From G963667675 sp965249215 (GTDB lineage: Bacteria > Chloroflexota > Dehalococcoidia > Lucifugimonadales > UBA3495): 64,000 bases of DNA. The position numbers and the translations under genes were made by a program. A model generated the notes under the pieces. That model saw only the letters and a program-made list of their open reading frames with translations, did not search any database and was not told the DNA's origin. The DNA is taken from the NCBI GenBank assembly GCA_965249215.1, contig CBDFLN010000002.1, positions 1 to 64,000 on the forward strand, given 5' to 3'. Below are positions 17,302 through 25,801 of the stretch, one piece after another; the first letter of the stretch is position 1, and each line of letters opens with the position of its first letter.

Positions 17302-18533
17302 AGCACACCTCTCGCGGCGGCCAACTCGTAGACCTCCAGGGAGCGCCGTTCCACCTCACCCACGGGTACCTGCACCGCCACCGCCTGCCTGGGCGGCCAA
17401 TCGTCCCCTCTGGGCAGACCCTCCCACTGGCCGGGCATGGTGAAGCGCTGCCCAGGCTGCTGGGCCCGGGGATGCACCGCCAGACGCTGGTCTTCCGCCC
17501 AGATCTCCACGGCGCCAGCCCGCTGGCCCACCTGCACAATGGCGCCCACCCACTTCCAGTGGACCCCGTAGCGGGAGCCGTCCCAGCTGACGAACCCGTC
17601 CCGAGCCACCATCCGGTCCTCCCGCAGGTAGGGCGCCAGGACGTTCCGCTCCGGCAACTTCCCCAGGTGAGGCTGCTCCTCGGCCAGCATCTCGGCAGGG
17701 AGGCGGTGGGTTGTCCCGTGCAGTCGCCGGTTGGCTACCGTGGTGCACCATTCCACCGCCTGCCGGTTCAGATCGGCGTCATCGGTGAAGCGCAGGCTGG
17801 GCCACAGGTTGCCACGGACGTACTTCACCCCGCTCTCCACTTTCCCCTTCGTCTGGGCCCTATACGGCTGGCACAGCTTGAGATCAAAGCCCAACCGCAG
17901 GGAGAAGTCCAGCATCCGCCGGTTCCACTCGGTACGGCCCTCCGCGTCCCTGCCCAGGGTCACCACCTTGGCGTTGTCATACAGGCAGCGCCTGGGCACG
18001 CCACCCAGGTAGTCGAAGGCGTTGACGTGGCACTGGATGAAGCTGGCCGTGTCCGCTCTCCGGACGAGCTCCACGTAGATAGCCCGGGACCAGCCGAGCA
18101 CCATCACGAAGGCCCACATTTGCCGCTTCCGCCCCCTTTCGTCCACGTAGCTGAAGCTGCCCCAGTCCACCTGTGCCTGCTCCCCGGGCTCCGTCTCGAA
18201 CCGCACCGTGGCCTGAACCTGGCGACGCCTGCGGCGTGGGGACACATAGGTCTTCACCAGGGAGTAGCCCCCCTGGTACCCCAGACCTTGCAACTCCCGC
18301 CACAGCACCACGCAGTTCTCCAAGCCTTCCGAAAGCCGCCGGTCCACGTGCTCGATGTACGGGTCCAACTTGGATGACCGCCACCGCCGCCGCTTGGGCA
18401 TAACCGCTTCCGGATCCTTCAGGTACCGCCGTACCGTATTCCGGGCAATGTCCAATTCCCCGGCTATATCCCGAATGGAATAACCCGACCCTTTCATTTC
18501 GTATATCTCTTTCACTATTCCCACCTTTAACAA
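17298..18533 (-). CDS. istA: IstA transposase, copy B
   Basis: The 411-residue IS21-family transposase is identical to copy A, with the same HTH, DDE core (QVDWGSF, YDNAKV, KVESGVKY) and C-terminal beta domain. The region upstream (18534-18637) contains the TAAAAA hexamer of the element end, but the adjoining host DNA (GAGCACTGTCCCGT) offers no good -35, so this copy is probably weakly expressed. Confidence 0.95.
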   Translation of the reverse strand: MLKVGIVKEIYEMKGSGYSIRDIAGELDIARNTVRRYLKDPEAVMPKRRRWRSSKLDPYIEHVDRRLSEGLENCVVLWRELQGLGYQGGYSLVKTYVSPRRRRRQVQATVRFETEPGEQAQVDWGSFSYVDERGRKRQMWAFVMVLGWSRAIYVELVRRADTASFIQCHVNAFDYLGGVPRRCLYDNAKVVTLGRDAEGRTEWNRRMLDFSLRLGFDLKLCQPYRAQTKGKVESGVKYVRGNLWPSLRFTDDADLNRQAVEWCTTVANRRLHGTTHRLPAEMLAEEQPHLGKLPERNVLAPYLREDRMVARDGFVSWDGSRYGVHWKWVGAIVQVGQRAGAVEIWAEDQRLAVHPRAQQPGQRFTMPGQWEGLPRGDDWPPRQAVAVQVPVGEVERRSLEVYELAAARGVL

Positions 18534-18631
18534 TCTCTTTGCACCACCTCCACGGAGTCTCCGTAGATGATGCCCTTTCTCTCAGGTGGGTCAATTCCAT
18601 CCTGGCGATTTCGCTCATTTTTACATTGGCG

Positions 18632-18946
18632 CTAACAACGGGACAGTGCTCGTTCCGCTTCCTCTTTCCACTCGGGCAAAGCCACCTCGAGTTCCCTCAT
18701 GTTCCGCCGGTAGGTTCTAATAACCATAAATACGCCCATCCGGTCGAGGAGAATACCCACGGTCCGTTGGTTCGGGCGCGTCATCACGCCAGGCAACCCG
18801 TGAATCGCCTCCGCCATAGCCTGACTGGTGAAGGTGGGGGCGAGCGGGTTGAGACGGCGCGTCTCAAGCGCCTCTGCCATCCTGACCACCAACTGGGCTT
18901 CCCAGCGCGTCATGTTGAACTTTGTCGTCGTTGCCATGCCGTTCAC
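18632..18946 (-). pseudogene. Small hypothetical gene interrupted by the IS21 dimer
   Basis: The ORF gives 104 residues, but its last codon and stop (TGT TAG) are the IS end itself. Residues 12-60 (TRWEAQLVVRMAEALETRRL...) and the Trp/Glu-rich C-terminus suggest a small soluble helical protein; the family is not recognised. Without the IS array and one ACGG copy, residue Arg103 is followed in frame by 17 more codons located at 13989-14042. The ancestral protein had about 120 residues. The loss of only the tail might leave partial function. Confidence 0.55.
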
Positions 18947-19113
18947 CTTCCTGGTTCACAAAATGTTGAACAAATCTAAAATGTTGGCTAGTCGTACGGG
19001 CCCGTGTCCCCGCACCGGTGAAATACCCGCCACCGCGAGGGGCTAAAGCGCCAGTACCGCTAACCCTGTGGCCGCCGTGGGGTGCGTTTATCATTTGCCG
19101 AACAGCTTACCTA

Positions 19114-20335
19114 GTACTGGACCAAATCAGGATTGGCAGGGATAAAGGCGGTGGAGGTTGCGTCTGGCGTCTTGGGCAGTGAACCGCCAGTTAATAGTGG
19201 CCCCTCCCGCGTTCCGCTCCGACACGCAGGCTCTGACGGCTCTTTCCAGGTTGTCCTGGTCGGCGTTGCGTCCGCGCAGGCAGGCCCGGGCCAGCACGCT
19301 GAACTCGATCTCCGCCATATTCAGCCAGCTTCCGTGCTTGGGAGTGTGGTGGAACTCCAGCCGCTTGGCAATGCGCCGGGCCTCCGGGGCCGGGAAGGTC
19401 TCGTAAAGCGAGGCCAAGCGATGGGTGTTCAAGTTGTCCAAAACCAGCCGAATCACCGGGACATCGGGATATGCGTCATCCACCAGCCAGCGCATCTGGT
19501 GGGCAAAGTCCTGCATGGTGCGCCGCTTTGTTATCGCCACGTGGCGCCAGCCCCGGCGGGGCTCGCAAGCCAGGAACAGGTTGCGCGTGCCCGCCCTCTG
19601 GTATTCGTAGTCCTCACGCCTCGGCCTCCCAGGCTGTGCTGGCAGCGGTTCCCTGACGTCGGCCAGCAACTGGGTGCAGGTCTCGTCAAAACAGACCACC
19701 GGCCTCTGCGGGTCATAGGGCTCGGCGTAGAGGTCCAGCACGTCCTCCATGGCCGCCACGAACTCGCCGCCTACCTTGGGGATGCACCATTGTTGTTTCC
19801 GCCACGGCTTGAGCGTGTTTTTTTTAGCCGCAGGCGCACCGTCTCGGGAGACAAAGACTCCACCAAGCCCAACTCCACCACCTTGCCCGCCAGGGCTCGC
19901 ATGGTCCAGTGGTCATGGCCATCAGGCGCTGGGCTACAGGCCATGGCTATCAGGTGGGCTTCCACCCTGTCGTCTACCTTTCTGGGCCGGTTAACCTGGT
20001 TATGGTGCCTCAGCACCTCGTCGAGTCCTTCCTCGGCATACCGCCGCTTGGTGCGGAACACGGTCCGCTCCGACACGTCCAGAGCGGTGGCCACTTGGGG
20101 CCCGGTCCAGCCTTCATCTATCTTGAGCAGGATCCGCGCCCGGGTGATGGCCTGGGCGGAACTCCTGCCAGCCCTGATCATCCTCCTGAGCCGTCCCTTT
20201 TCCTGTGTTGCCAGCCGGACTCCGTATTTCCCCTGCACCATGACCACCTCACGTCCCACAACCCTTCGTCTATCCCCAAGGTAGCATCCCATCTGGGCTC
20301 ATGTATTTACTGACAATACCAGTTTGGCCGAATAC
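19114..20335 (-). mobile_element. IS630-family element (1,222 bp) inserted at CTAG
   Basis: The ends are imperfect inverted repeats GTACTGGACCAAATCAGG and, from the right, GTATTCGGCCAAACTGG. Flanks are CTA on the left and TAG on the right, consistent with insertion into CTAG and duplication of TA, as known for IS630/mariner-type elements. Confidence 0.85.
19127..20241 (-). CDS. IS630-family transposase, two ORFs joined by -1 frameshift
   Basis: ORF A (20241 to 19771) encodes the N-terminal HTH domain (ARILLKIDEGWTGPQVATAL, DVSERTVFRTKRRY). ORF B (19759 to 19127) encodes the DDE domain with VVCFDETC, IRLVLDNLNTH and HGSWLNMAEIEFSVLAR. The A8 run at 19818-19825 (minus strand CTA AAA AAA ACA) contains a slippery A AAA AAA heptamer. 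A -1 slip yields LKKNTLKPWRKQQWCIPKVG, the continuous sequence normal for the family. I start at ATG 20241 because GTGAGGTGG lies just upstream; the ORF extends to 20292. Programmed frameshifting is common in this family. Confidence 0.88.
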
Positions 20336-20620
20336 TAGTCGTCTTATATTGACCTCCTGGCCGGGCCGGTAGTTGATCCACCGGCCCAGGGTCTGCGCCA
20401 CTTGGTCGCCGCGGTTCCGTTTGCTTGATTCAGCAGTCGGCCGGCCGTCGTCCTGCTGACTTTGAATGCCTTGCCGATGGATAGCGCGCTCCGGAGTTGG
20501 GATTTTATCTGCCTCGTAGACTCCACATGCTCGCCGGTGCAGCCAGGCGACCGCCCAGTCCGCTTTCCCCTCCACCCTGGCCCGGTCGAGGCAGGCTAAC
20601 GCGCACAGGCCAAGTGCCTC
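20336..20620 (-). other. Possible remnant coding region cut by the IS630-family element
   Basis: Two overlapping short minus-strand frames exist: 20270-20575, running into the IS end, and 20344-20526 with an HTH-like IGKAFKVSRTTAGRLLNQ. Neither is complete. One may be the truncated partner of the AlpA/integrase module to the right. Confidence 0.3.
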
Positions 20621-20833
20621 TCAGGGCAGCCTGTCACCGGTGGCCCTAGGGCGGGCTGCCTTCCAGGCCTCGATCTCGGACTCAATCCAGCGGACGGCGC
20701 GGGCTCCGATCTTCAGCGGTTCAGGGAAAGACCCTTCGCGCATCTTGCGGTAGATAGTGGTGCGCCCGAGCGCGGTACGGGTCTGTACTTCGCTGAGGCG
20801 CAGAAGCCGGTCGGCGGTTGAGGTAGCCATCAC
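20621..20833 (-). CDS. AlpA-type excisionase/regulator, MerR-like HTH
   Basis: A 70-residue protein of the AlpA/phage CP4-57 regulator family: LRLSEVQTRTALGRTTIYRK is the winged helix-turn-helix, followed by GSFPEPLKIGARAVRWIESEIEAWKAAR, the family's second signature. Proteins of this type act as excisionases or activators of neighbouring P4-type integrases, and one is found 570 bp upstream on the same strand. The start ATG-ATG at 20833 is standard. Confidence 0.85.
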   Translation of the reverse strand: MMATSTADRLLRLSEVQTRTALGRTTIYRKMREGSFPEPLKIGARAVRWIESEIEAWKAARPRATGDRLP

Positions 20834-20913
20834 AACACGCCCTCAAAACATTATTTGAATCGAGGTTACAGCAAGGCTAAGGGGGTTGGAAGCTAAATAA
20901 ATAGCCCGAATTG

Positions 20914-21408
20914 TTACCGGAATGCTCGGGTGTTCCTAAACTTGCGAGTGATGGACCGGACGGTTTCCGGCTCGCAGACCATCCAGATTGCGATTTGCTC
21001 CACAGCGGCCGCACGAGTGTATCCCTGAGACCACAACATCGTGTAAATAGTCGAGACTCGGAAGTCTCGATCTGACTCTTCTGGTCGGCCACGGCGGGGA
21101 GCAGGCTCCCCCTGGGCAAATTGGTGGATGGCCCACTCACCCAACACGGGAGGGACATCTTCACCATCCGCCCGCAAATCGAGTATATATTTACGCAGTC
21201 CTTCCCTAGCCCATGGGTTGGACTTGGCTAGGTTTATGAACAGCGCCTGCCACGTCCTCCATTCGGGATATTTTTGGTGGGTCGGGTCGGACACTTCAGG
21301 AGGATACCGCCTTAGCACCAAGCCCGGTACGTCAGAAAGTCTCGGTATTGCCTGAATTTCGTCGTTCAATACCCCGCTGTAGAACTCGTCTAGCGTCTGG
21401 TCAGCCAT
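20914..21408 (-). CDS. Hypothetical protein of the integrative module
   Basis: A 164-residue acidic protein with no family that I recognise. The C-terminal third (STIYTMLWSQGYTRAAAVEQIAIWMVCEPETVRSITRKFRNTR) looks like a helix-turn-helix that could bind DNA, and a GRPEES linker precedes it. Its start lies inside the integrase 3' end (8-bp overlap), so it is translationally coupled to the integrase. It is probably an accessory or regulatory protein of the integrated element. Confidence 0.6.
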   Translation of the reverse strand: MADQTLDEFYSGVLNDEIQAIPRLSDVPGLVLRRYPPEVSDPTHQKYPEWRTWQALFINLAKSNPWAREGLRKYILDLRADGEDVPPVLGEWAIHQFAQGEPAPRRGRPEESDRDFRVSTIYTMLWSQGYTRAAAVEQIAIWMVCEPETVRSITRKFRNTRAFR

Positions 21409-22600
21409 TGCTCTCCTCCTTATGCTGGTTCCGCCCGGTAACGTATGCCGCCCACCGGTCCATCAACGCCCGGCGCTGGTCGAACAGGTCGCTCCGCATG
21501 TAAGCCGCCTCTGTGGAATTGCCCACGTTGTGGGCGAGGGCGGCCTCGGCCACCGCCCACGGCGTAGAGGTCCGCTCGATCACCCAGTCCCTGAAGCTGG
21601 ACCTGAATCCGTGGGGTACGGCGGGGATGCCCAGACGCCGAATCAGCGCGATGAACGTCGTGGGGGACGCTGCCTTGCCGCTACGGGCGGAGGGGAATAC
21701 CAGGCCATGACCGTCGCCGAAGCGTACCGCCTCCTTCAGTATCTCCATTGCCCTGCCGGATAGCGGCACCCGGTGGGTACGCCTGGCCTTCATCCGGGAG
21801 GCGGGGACCTCCCAGCTAGCCGCCTCCCAATCGATCTCGCTCCACTCCGCCGCCCGCACCTCAACGGAGCGGCCGGCGGTCAGTACGAGAAACTCAAAGG
21901 CCAGCTTGGTCGGAGTGTCGGCGGTTGACTCCCTGATCCGCGCCACCGCCTCCGGCACCTGCGCATAGTGCAGGGCCTGCCGGTGTTCCTTCAGCCGTTT
22001 GACCGGAGGCAATACCCTGAGTAGCGACCGCCCCGCGGGATTGTCCAGTCTGTAACCGTGGGTAATCGTCCAGTCCATGACGGTCTCCATCCGCTGTCTG
22101 ACCCGGCTGGCGGTCTCCGGCTTGGCGGTCCAGATTGGCGTAAGCACCTCCATGGCGTCGGCGGGGGTGATGGAGTCGACCGTCTTGGTCCCAATCACAG
22201 GATGGGCGTAGGTGGCCAGGGTGTTCTCCCACTGGGCGGCGTGCCTGGCGTTGCTCCAGGTGGGGCGGCGCAACTCGATCACCAGGGCCGCGGCTTCAGA
22301 GAAGGTGGGGATGGACGGGGCACTCCTCAGGCCTGCCTGGCGCGCCTCCCGTTTCTCAGCCACCGGGTCCCGGCCCTGGGAAATAGCGGTGCGGTTGTCG
22401 TGGGCGATCTCCCGGGCATCGGCAAGGGTGACGGCGGGATACGACCCCAGCCCTATGTCACGACGCCGTCCATGGATTACAATCCTCTGTACCCACGATT
22501 TGCTTCCCGACGGGGAGATGTTGAGGTAGAGGCCGTCGCCGGCGCGGTGTCTGCCTGGTTTGCTAAGGGTCTTTGCCGAGAGTGCGTTAAGATTCTCCAT
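21401..22600 (-). CDS. P4-type tyrosine recombinase/integrase
   Basis: A 399-residue integrase. Residues 1-85 form the arm-binding DUF4102-type domain (GDGLYLNISPSGSKSWVQRI, LGSYPAVTLADAREIA). The core-binding domain spans about 105-205. The catalytic domain shows Arg in TAGRSVEVRAAEW, HGFRSSFRDW (His-x-x-Arg), His in LAHNVGNSTEAAYMR and the Tyr nucleophile in the same segment. Such enzymes insert genomic islands into tRNA or tmRNA 3' ends, but I found no tRNA fragment upstream (22601-22990). The island therefore extends leftward through AlpA; its far end is obscured by insertion sequences. Confidence 0.92.
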   Translation of the reverse strand: MENLNALSAKTLSKPGRHRAGDGLYLNISPSGSKSWVQRIVIHGRRRDIGLGSYPAVTLADAREIAHDNRTAISQGRDPVAEKREARQAGLRSAPSIPTFSEAAALVIELRRPTWSNARHAAQWENTLATYAHPVIGTKTVDSITPADAMEVLTPIWTAKPETASRVRQRMETVMDWTITHGYRLDNPAGRSLLRVLPPVKRLKEHRQALHYAQVPEAVARIRESTADTPTKLAFEFLVLTAGRSVEVRAAEWSEIDWEAASWEVPASRMKARRTHRVPLSGRAMEILKEAVRFGDGHGLVFPSARSGKAASPTTFIALIRRLGIPAVPHGFRSSFRDWVIERTSTPWAVAEAALAHNVGNSTEAAYMRSDLFDQRRALMDRWAAYVTGRNQHKEESNG

Positions 22601-22762
22601 GCTCCCTCTATTCCCATACTATTTCCCACACAGCGTGTGGGATGTAACGACATTTTACGGGAGTTCAAAGGAACAGTCAAGACATATATATCATCTGTTC
22701 AGCTACGAAACGTGGCCGTGTGAGACTCTATGGGACGGCAAGAGTCAATAGTTGTGCGGATA

Positions 22763-22955
22763 GAGCCTCACCACGAACGGAGGGGGCTATTGTGGGCGAC
22801 GAACTGGCAGGGCCGGTGTCACTTGCGTCCGTTCGAATGGTTCGAGAGCCTCACCACGAACGGAGGGGGCTATCGTTGGCGACCAACTGGCAGGGCCGGT
22901 GTCATTTGCGAGCCGTTCGAATGGTTCGAGAGCCTCACTACGAACGGCCGGGGCC
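22763..22955. repeat. 84-bp tandem repeat, about 2.3 copies, built on the GAGCCTCACCACGAACGG palindrome
   Basis: GAGCCTCACCACGAACGG starts at 22763, 22846 and (as CACTACGAACGG) 22930, spaced 83 and 84 bp, with GGCAGGGCCGGTGTCA conserved between. The same GTTCGAGAGCCTCACCACGAAC text recurs near 32218-32260 and 33550-33583. Confidence 0.85.
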
Positions 22956-22990
22956 CCCGGTTTTTCAGTTCTTCCACCCGCGGGCCGCAG

Positions 22991-23764
22991 CTAGGCCACC
23001 GAATAGGCCCCGTCCACTGTGATGACCGCACCCGTTACGTAGTCCGAGGCCGGGCTTGCCAGGAACACCGCCGCGCCCTTGAGGTCGTTGGGATTGCCCC
23101 AGCGTCCCATGGGGATGCGGCGGCTAATGAGGTCGTACCGCTCCGGCTGGTTCTTGGGGATGTCCGAGGTCAAGTAGGTGGGGAACCAGCCGGGCAATAT
23201 GGCGTTGGACTGGATGTTGTCCTTGGCCCAGGCTACGGCGAGGCTCTTGGACAGCTGCACCAGGCCGCCCTTGCTGGCGGAGTAGGGCGCACCGCTGCCG
23301 CCGCCGCCGAAGATAGAAAACATGGAGCCGATGCTGATGATCTTGCCGCCGCCCCGCTCTTTCATGTGGGGGTAGACGTCCCTGGCGACCAGGAACGCCG
23401 CCCGCAGGTTTACGTCCAGGGTTAGGTCCCACTCATCGGCGGTGAGGTCTTGTGGCTCCTTGCGGACCACCGTACCGGCGTTGTTGACCAGGATGTCCAC
23501 TCCACCCAGGGCCTGAACGGTCCGGGCGACCATGTCGTCGACTTCCGCCTCCCGGGTCACGTCCACCGTCAGCCCGAGGGACTTGACTCCTAGGGCCTCG
23601 ACTTGGGCCACGGCGCGAGCCGTCTTCTCGGCGTCCCGCGCGGCCACTGCCATGTCGGCGCCGGCTTCAGCCAGCCCCAACGCCATGGCGAGCCCCAAAC
23701 CGCCGTTGCCGCCGGTGACCAGGGCCACCTTGCCTTTAAGGCTGAAGAGGGGGTTCAACGTCAT
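22991..23764 (-). CDS. Short-chain dehydrogenase/reductase
   Basis: Started at ATG 23764 (GGAGGAGCGCCC just upstream) the protein has 257 residues, the normal classical SDR length. It has the cofactor motif TGGNGGLGLA (residues 16-25), NNAGTV near residue 92, Ser in SIGSMFSIFG and the catalytic pair in YSASKGG, plus the PMGRWGNPNDLKGAAVFL and YVTGAVITVDGAY end. The closest well-known relatives are gluconate 5-dehydrogenase and 3-oxoacyl-ACP reductase types; the true substrate is unknown. It diverges from the cupin gene on the opposite strand and may share a regulatory region with it. Confidence 0.9.
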   Translation of the reverse strand: MTLNPLFSLKGKVALVTGGNGGLGLAMALGLAEAGADMAVAARDAEKTARAVAQVEALGVKSLGLTVDVTREAEVDDMVARTVQALGGVDILVNNAGTVVRKEPQDLTADEWDLTLDVNLRAAFLVARDVYPHMKERGGGKIISIGSMFSIFGGGGSGAPYSASKGGLVQLSKSLAVAWAKDNIQSNAILPGWFPTYLTSDIPKNQPERYDLISRRIPMGRWGNPNDLKGAAVFLASPASDYVTGAVITVDGAYSVA

Positions 23765-23975
23765 GGGCGCTCCTCCGGTTAGTCTTGGTTTGGCCCGGAC
23801 GAAGTCAACACCGGACTGCGGGTCCCGGGACCCGGTATCATTATAAATGACCAACCCGATGGGCAGTGATGGACTGCGTCGCCCCAAGGATTTAGACTTG
23901 GCTGTTCAACCACGTGAGGATTACGACCCTGGCAGCAGGCTGGGGCCGGGAGACGATAGGCCTGGGAGGACAGGA

Positions 23976-24305
23976 ATGACGTACTTCATCAACCCGGCGG
24001 AGATCGAGCGCAAGGAGGTGGCGCCGGGGCTGAACCTGAGGACTATGTGGGGCGACAAGGTGATGATGAGCCTGGTGGAGATTGCGCCCGGCGCGGTGTT
24101 GCCGGAGCACAGGCATCCCCACGAGCAGGCCGGCATCGTTATGCAGGGCGAGTTCGACTTTACAATAGGGGGAGAGACCAAGCGGGTGAGGCAGGGAGAG
24201 GCCTACGTGATTCCGGGGGACGTCCCGCACAGCCTGATCGGATCGGAGGGATGGGCCCTGGTCCTGGACATCTTCAGCCCGCCTCGGGAGGAGTACAAGA
24301 GCTAG
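23976..24305 (+). CDS. Small cupin-domain protein
   Basis: A 109-residue single-domain cupin started at ATG 23976, behind GGGAGGACAGGA. Motif 1 is visible as PEHRHPHEQAGIVMQGEFDF (metal ligands H, H, E) and motif 2 as VIPGDVPHSLIGSE (last His). Such proteins bind a divalent metal and serve as isomerases, dioxygenases or sugar-acid degradation proteins (for example pectin-degradation KdgF-like). Its position, divergent from an SDR of the gluconate-dehydrogenase type, would fit sugar-acid metabolism, but that is inference. The ORF extension to 23847 overlaps the SDR and is not used. Confidence 0.85.
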   Translation: MTYFINPAEIERKEVAPGLNLRTMWGDKVMMSLVEIAPGAVLPEHRHPHEQAGIVMQGEFDFTIGGETKRVRQGEAYVIPGDVPHSLIGSEGWALVLDIFSPPREEYKS

Positions 24306-24480
24306 ATCCGGCTGCGAGGTTGGCGCTGTTGAGGGACATTTGAACAATTCTCCAAAGTGCATTACTTTGGGAGAATGGGTGGGCATGTTCAAGCCAGGCC
24401 CCCGACCTCTGAATCCCCGTGGGCCCAAGTCATTTGCACTACCTGGGCCGCGGGTTAGCCCTTCGATTTCCCTCAGGACG

Positions 24481-24552
24481 AACGGGGGATGCATGGCTGG
24501 GGTTAACGGGGGATGTATGGCTGGGAATAACGGGGGATGTATGGCTGGGGCG
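24481..24552 (+). repeat. 24-bp tandem repeat, 3 copies
   Basis: AACGGGGGATGCATGGCTGG-type units at 24481, 24505 and 24529. The same 24-bp unit is found again, four times, at 38836-38931. The surrounding 24306-24624 holds no gene. Confidence 0.9.
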
Positions 24553-24624
24553 GACGGCTGATCCCAGGTTGTTCAAGGGTCTCCGCCTGCGGGTTTGGCC
24601 CAGGTGCGAGATGGTCTTTTAGGC

Positions 24625-25737
24625 TTATCGCCAGCTAGGCGGCTGGGGGAACAGCCCCAGCAGGGGTGACACGGTGAGCAGTGATCCCCTGTCGATGCTG
24701 TCGATAGATGGCCTGCCGCACATAGCCATGGTCCCGTCCAGCTCGTCCCGGAGCATATTCAACACCGCCACGAGACCCGCTTCGCCGTTGACCGCCAATC
24801 CCCAGAATATGGGCCGGCCGATGAGCACGGCGCGGGCGCCCAGGGCCAGGGCCTTGTATATGTCCGAGCCCCTTCTGATTCCGCCGTCCAGGTAGACTTC
24901 TATACGTCCGGCGACGGATTCCACCACGTCGGGCAGGGCTTCTATAGTCGCCAGGGCGGTATCCAGGTAGCGGGCCCCGTGGTTGGAAACAATCACTCCC
25001 TTGGCCCCGTGGTCGGCGCACCGCTTGCCGTCCTCGCCGGCCAATACTCCCTTGACGACTACGGGCAGCCGGGTGTTGGCCGCCAGCCATTCCAGGTCGG
25101 GCCAGGCCGCCGCCTGGGACCGGATGTCGGTGTTGCGTGTCTGAGTGTCGGAGCCCAGTTTCCAGGTGTGGCGGGGCCGGTTGAGGTGGGCATAGTTGGG
25201 GGCCGGGCCGCCCACGTAGTCGTTGCGGATATTGCGCTCCCGTTTCGCCAGGACCTTGGCGTCGACCGTCAGGCAGATGGCGGAGTAACCGGCCTCTTCG
25301 GCGCGGGCCGCCATTTCCAACGTCAGTCCCGGGTCTTTGTAGATGTACTGCTGGAACCACAGGGGGCCGGATGCCGCCTCGGACACGTCCTCCAGGGTGC
25401 GGGACGAACTGGAGCTGAGGACCATTACCGTGCCCACCGCGCCGGCGGCCCTGGCGGACGCGACCTCTGCATCGGGATGGGCCGCGCTGTGGTTTCCCGC
25501 GGGATCCAGAAGCACGGGCAGCGCGATTTCGTGCCCCAGGACGGTGGTGCTCAGGTCCATGTTGCTGATGTCGACCATCACGTTAGGCCGCAGCATGATG
25601 GAGTCGTACACGGCCCTGGTCCGCCGCAGGGTTATCTCGTCGGTGGCCCCGCCGGCGATGAAGTCGTAGTCGGGCTTGGGCAAGTTGGCCTTGGCCAACT
25701 CTTCGTACTCGAATATGTTTACCGGTTCCTGGGTCAT
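24625..25737 (-). CDS. FMN-dependent alpha-hydroxyacid oxidase/dehydrogenase
   Basis: A 370-residue TIM-barrel flavoenzyme of the lactate oxidase/glycolate oxidase family, which oxidises 2-hydroxy acids to 2-oxo acids. Visible features: the N-terminal DFIAGGATDEITLRRTRAVYD segment, WFQQYIYKD (Gln/Tyr near the flavin), TVDAKVLAKRERNIRN, VVVKGVL (Lys that contacts N1 of FMN), SNHGARYLDTALATIEALP (catalytic His; the usual SNHGGRQLD is altered at two positions) and EVYLDGGIRRGSDIYKALALGA with the phosphate-binding GR. The altered active-site loop suggests an unusual substrate. It is the first of three co-oriented catabolic genes. Confidence 0.9.
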   Translation of the reverse strand: MTQEPVNIFEYEELAKANLPKPDYDFIAGGATDEITLRRTRAVYDSIMLRPNVMVDISNMDLSTTVLGHEIALPVLLDPAGNHSAAHPDAEVASARAAGAVGTVMVLSSSSSRTLEDVSEAASGPLWFQQYIYKDPGLTLEMAARAEEAGYSAICLTVDAKVLAKRERNIRNDYVGGPAPNYAHLNRPRHTWKLGSDTQTRNTDIRSQAAAWPDLEWLAANTRLPVVVKGVLAGEDGKRCADHGAKGVIVSNHGARYLDTALATIEALPDVVESVAGRIEVYLDGGIRRGSDIYKALALGARAVLIGRPIFWGLAVNGEAGLVAVLNMLRDELDGTMAMCGRPSIDSIDRGSLLTVSPLLGLFPQPPSWR

Positions 25738-25801
25738 CTGTGTCCCCTTTCGGTCCGCGGAGGGCGCGGCCGTAGTTTGGCGTAGTGCGTTAACCCTGGG
25801 A

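Larger units (their letters stand above)
16344..18637 (-). mobile_element. IS21-family element, copy B of the dimer (2,294 bp)
   Basis: Appears identical to copy A at offset 2,297 bp. Its outer end at 18637 abuts the target duplication ACGG and interrupts a small host gene. No -35 consensus lies outside this end. Confidence 0.93.

Noticed and set aside
22601..22990. tRNA-derived attachment site upstream of the integrase
   Set aside because: GTTCGAATGGTTCGAG looks like a T-loop but belongs to the 84-bp repeat and has no acceptor stem.
24340..24561. NGGCMAGI-repeat small protein (also near 38810)
   Set aside because: A product of the 24-bp repeat, which keeps frame because 24 is divisible by three; no flanking conserved sequence or start.
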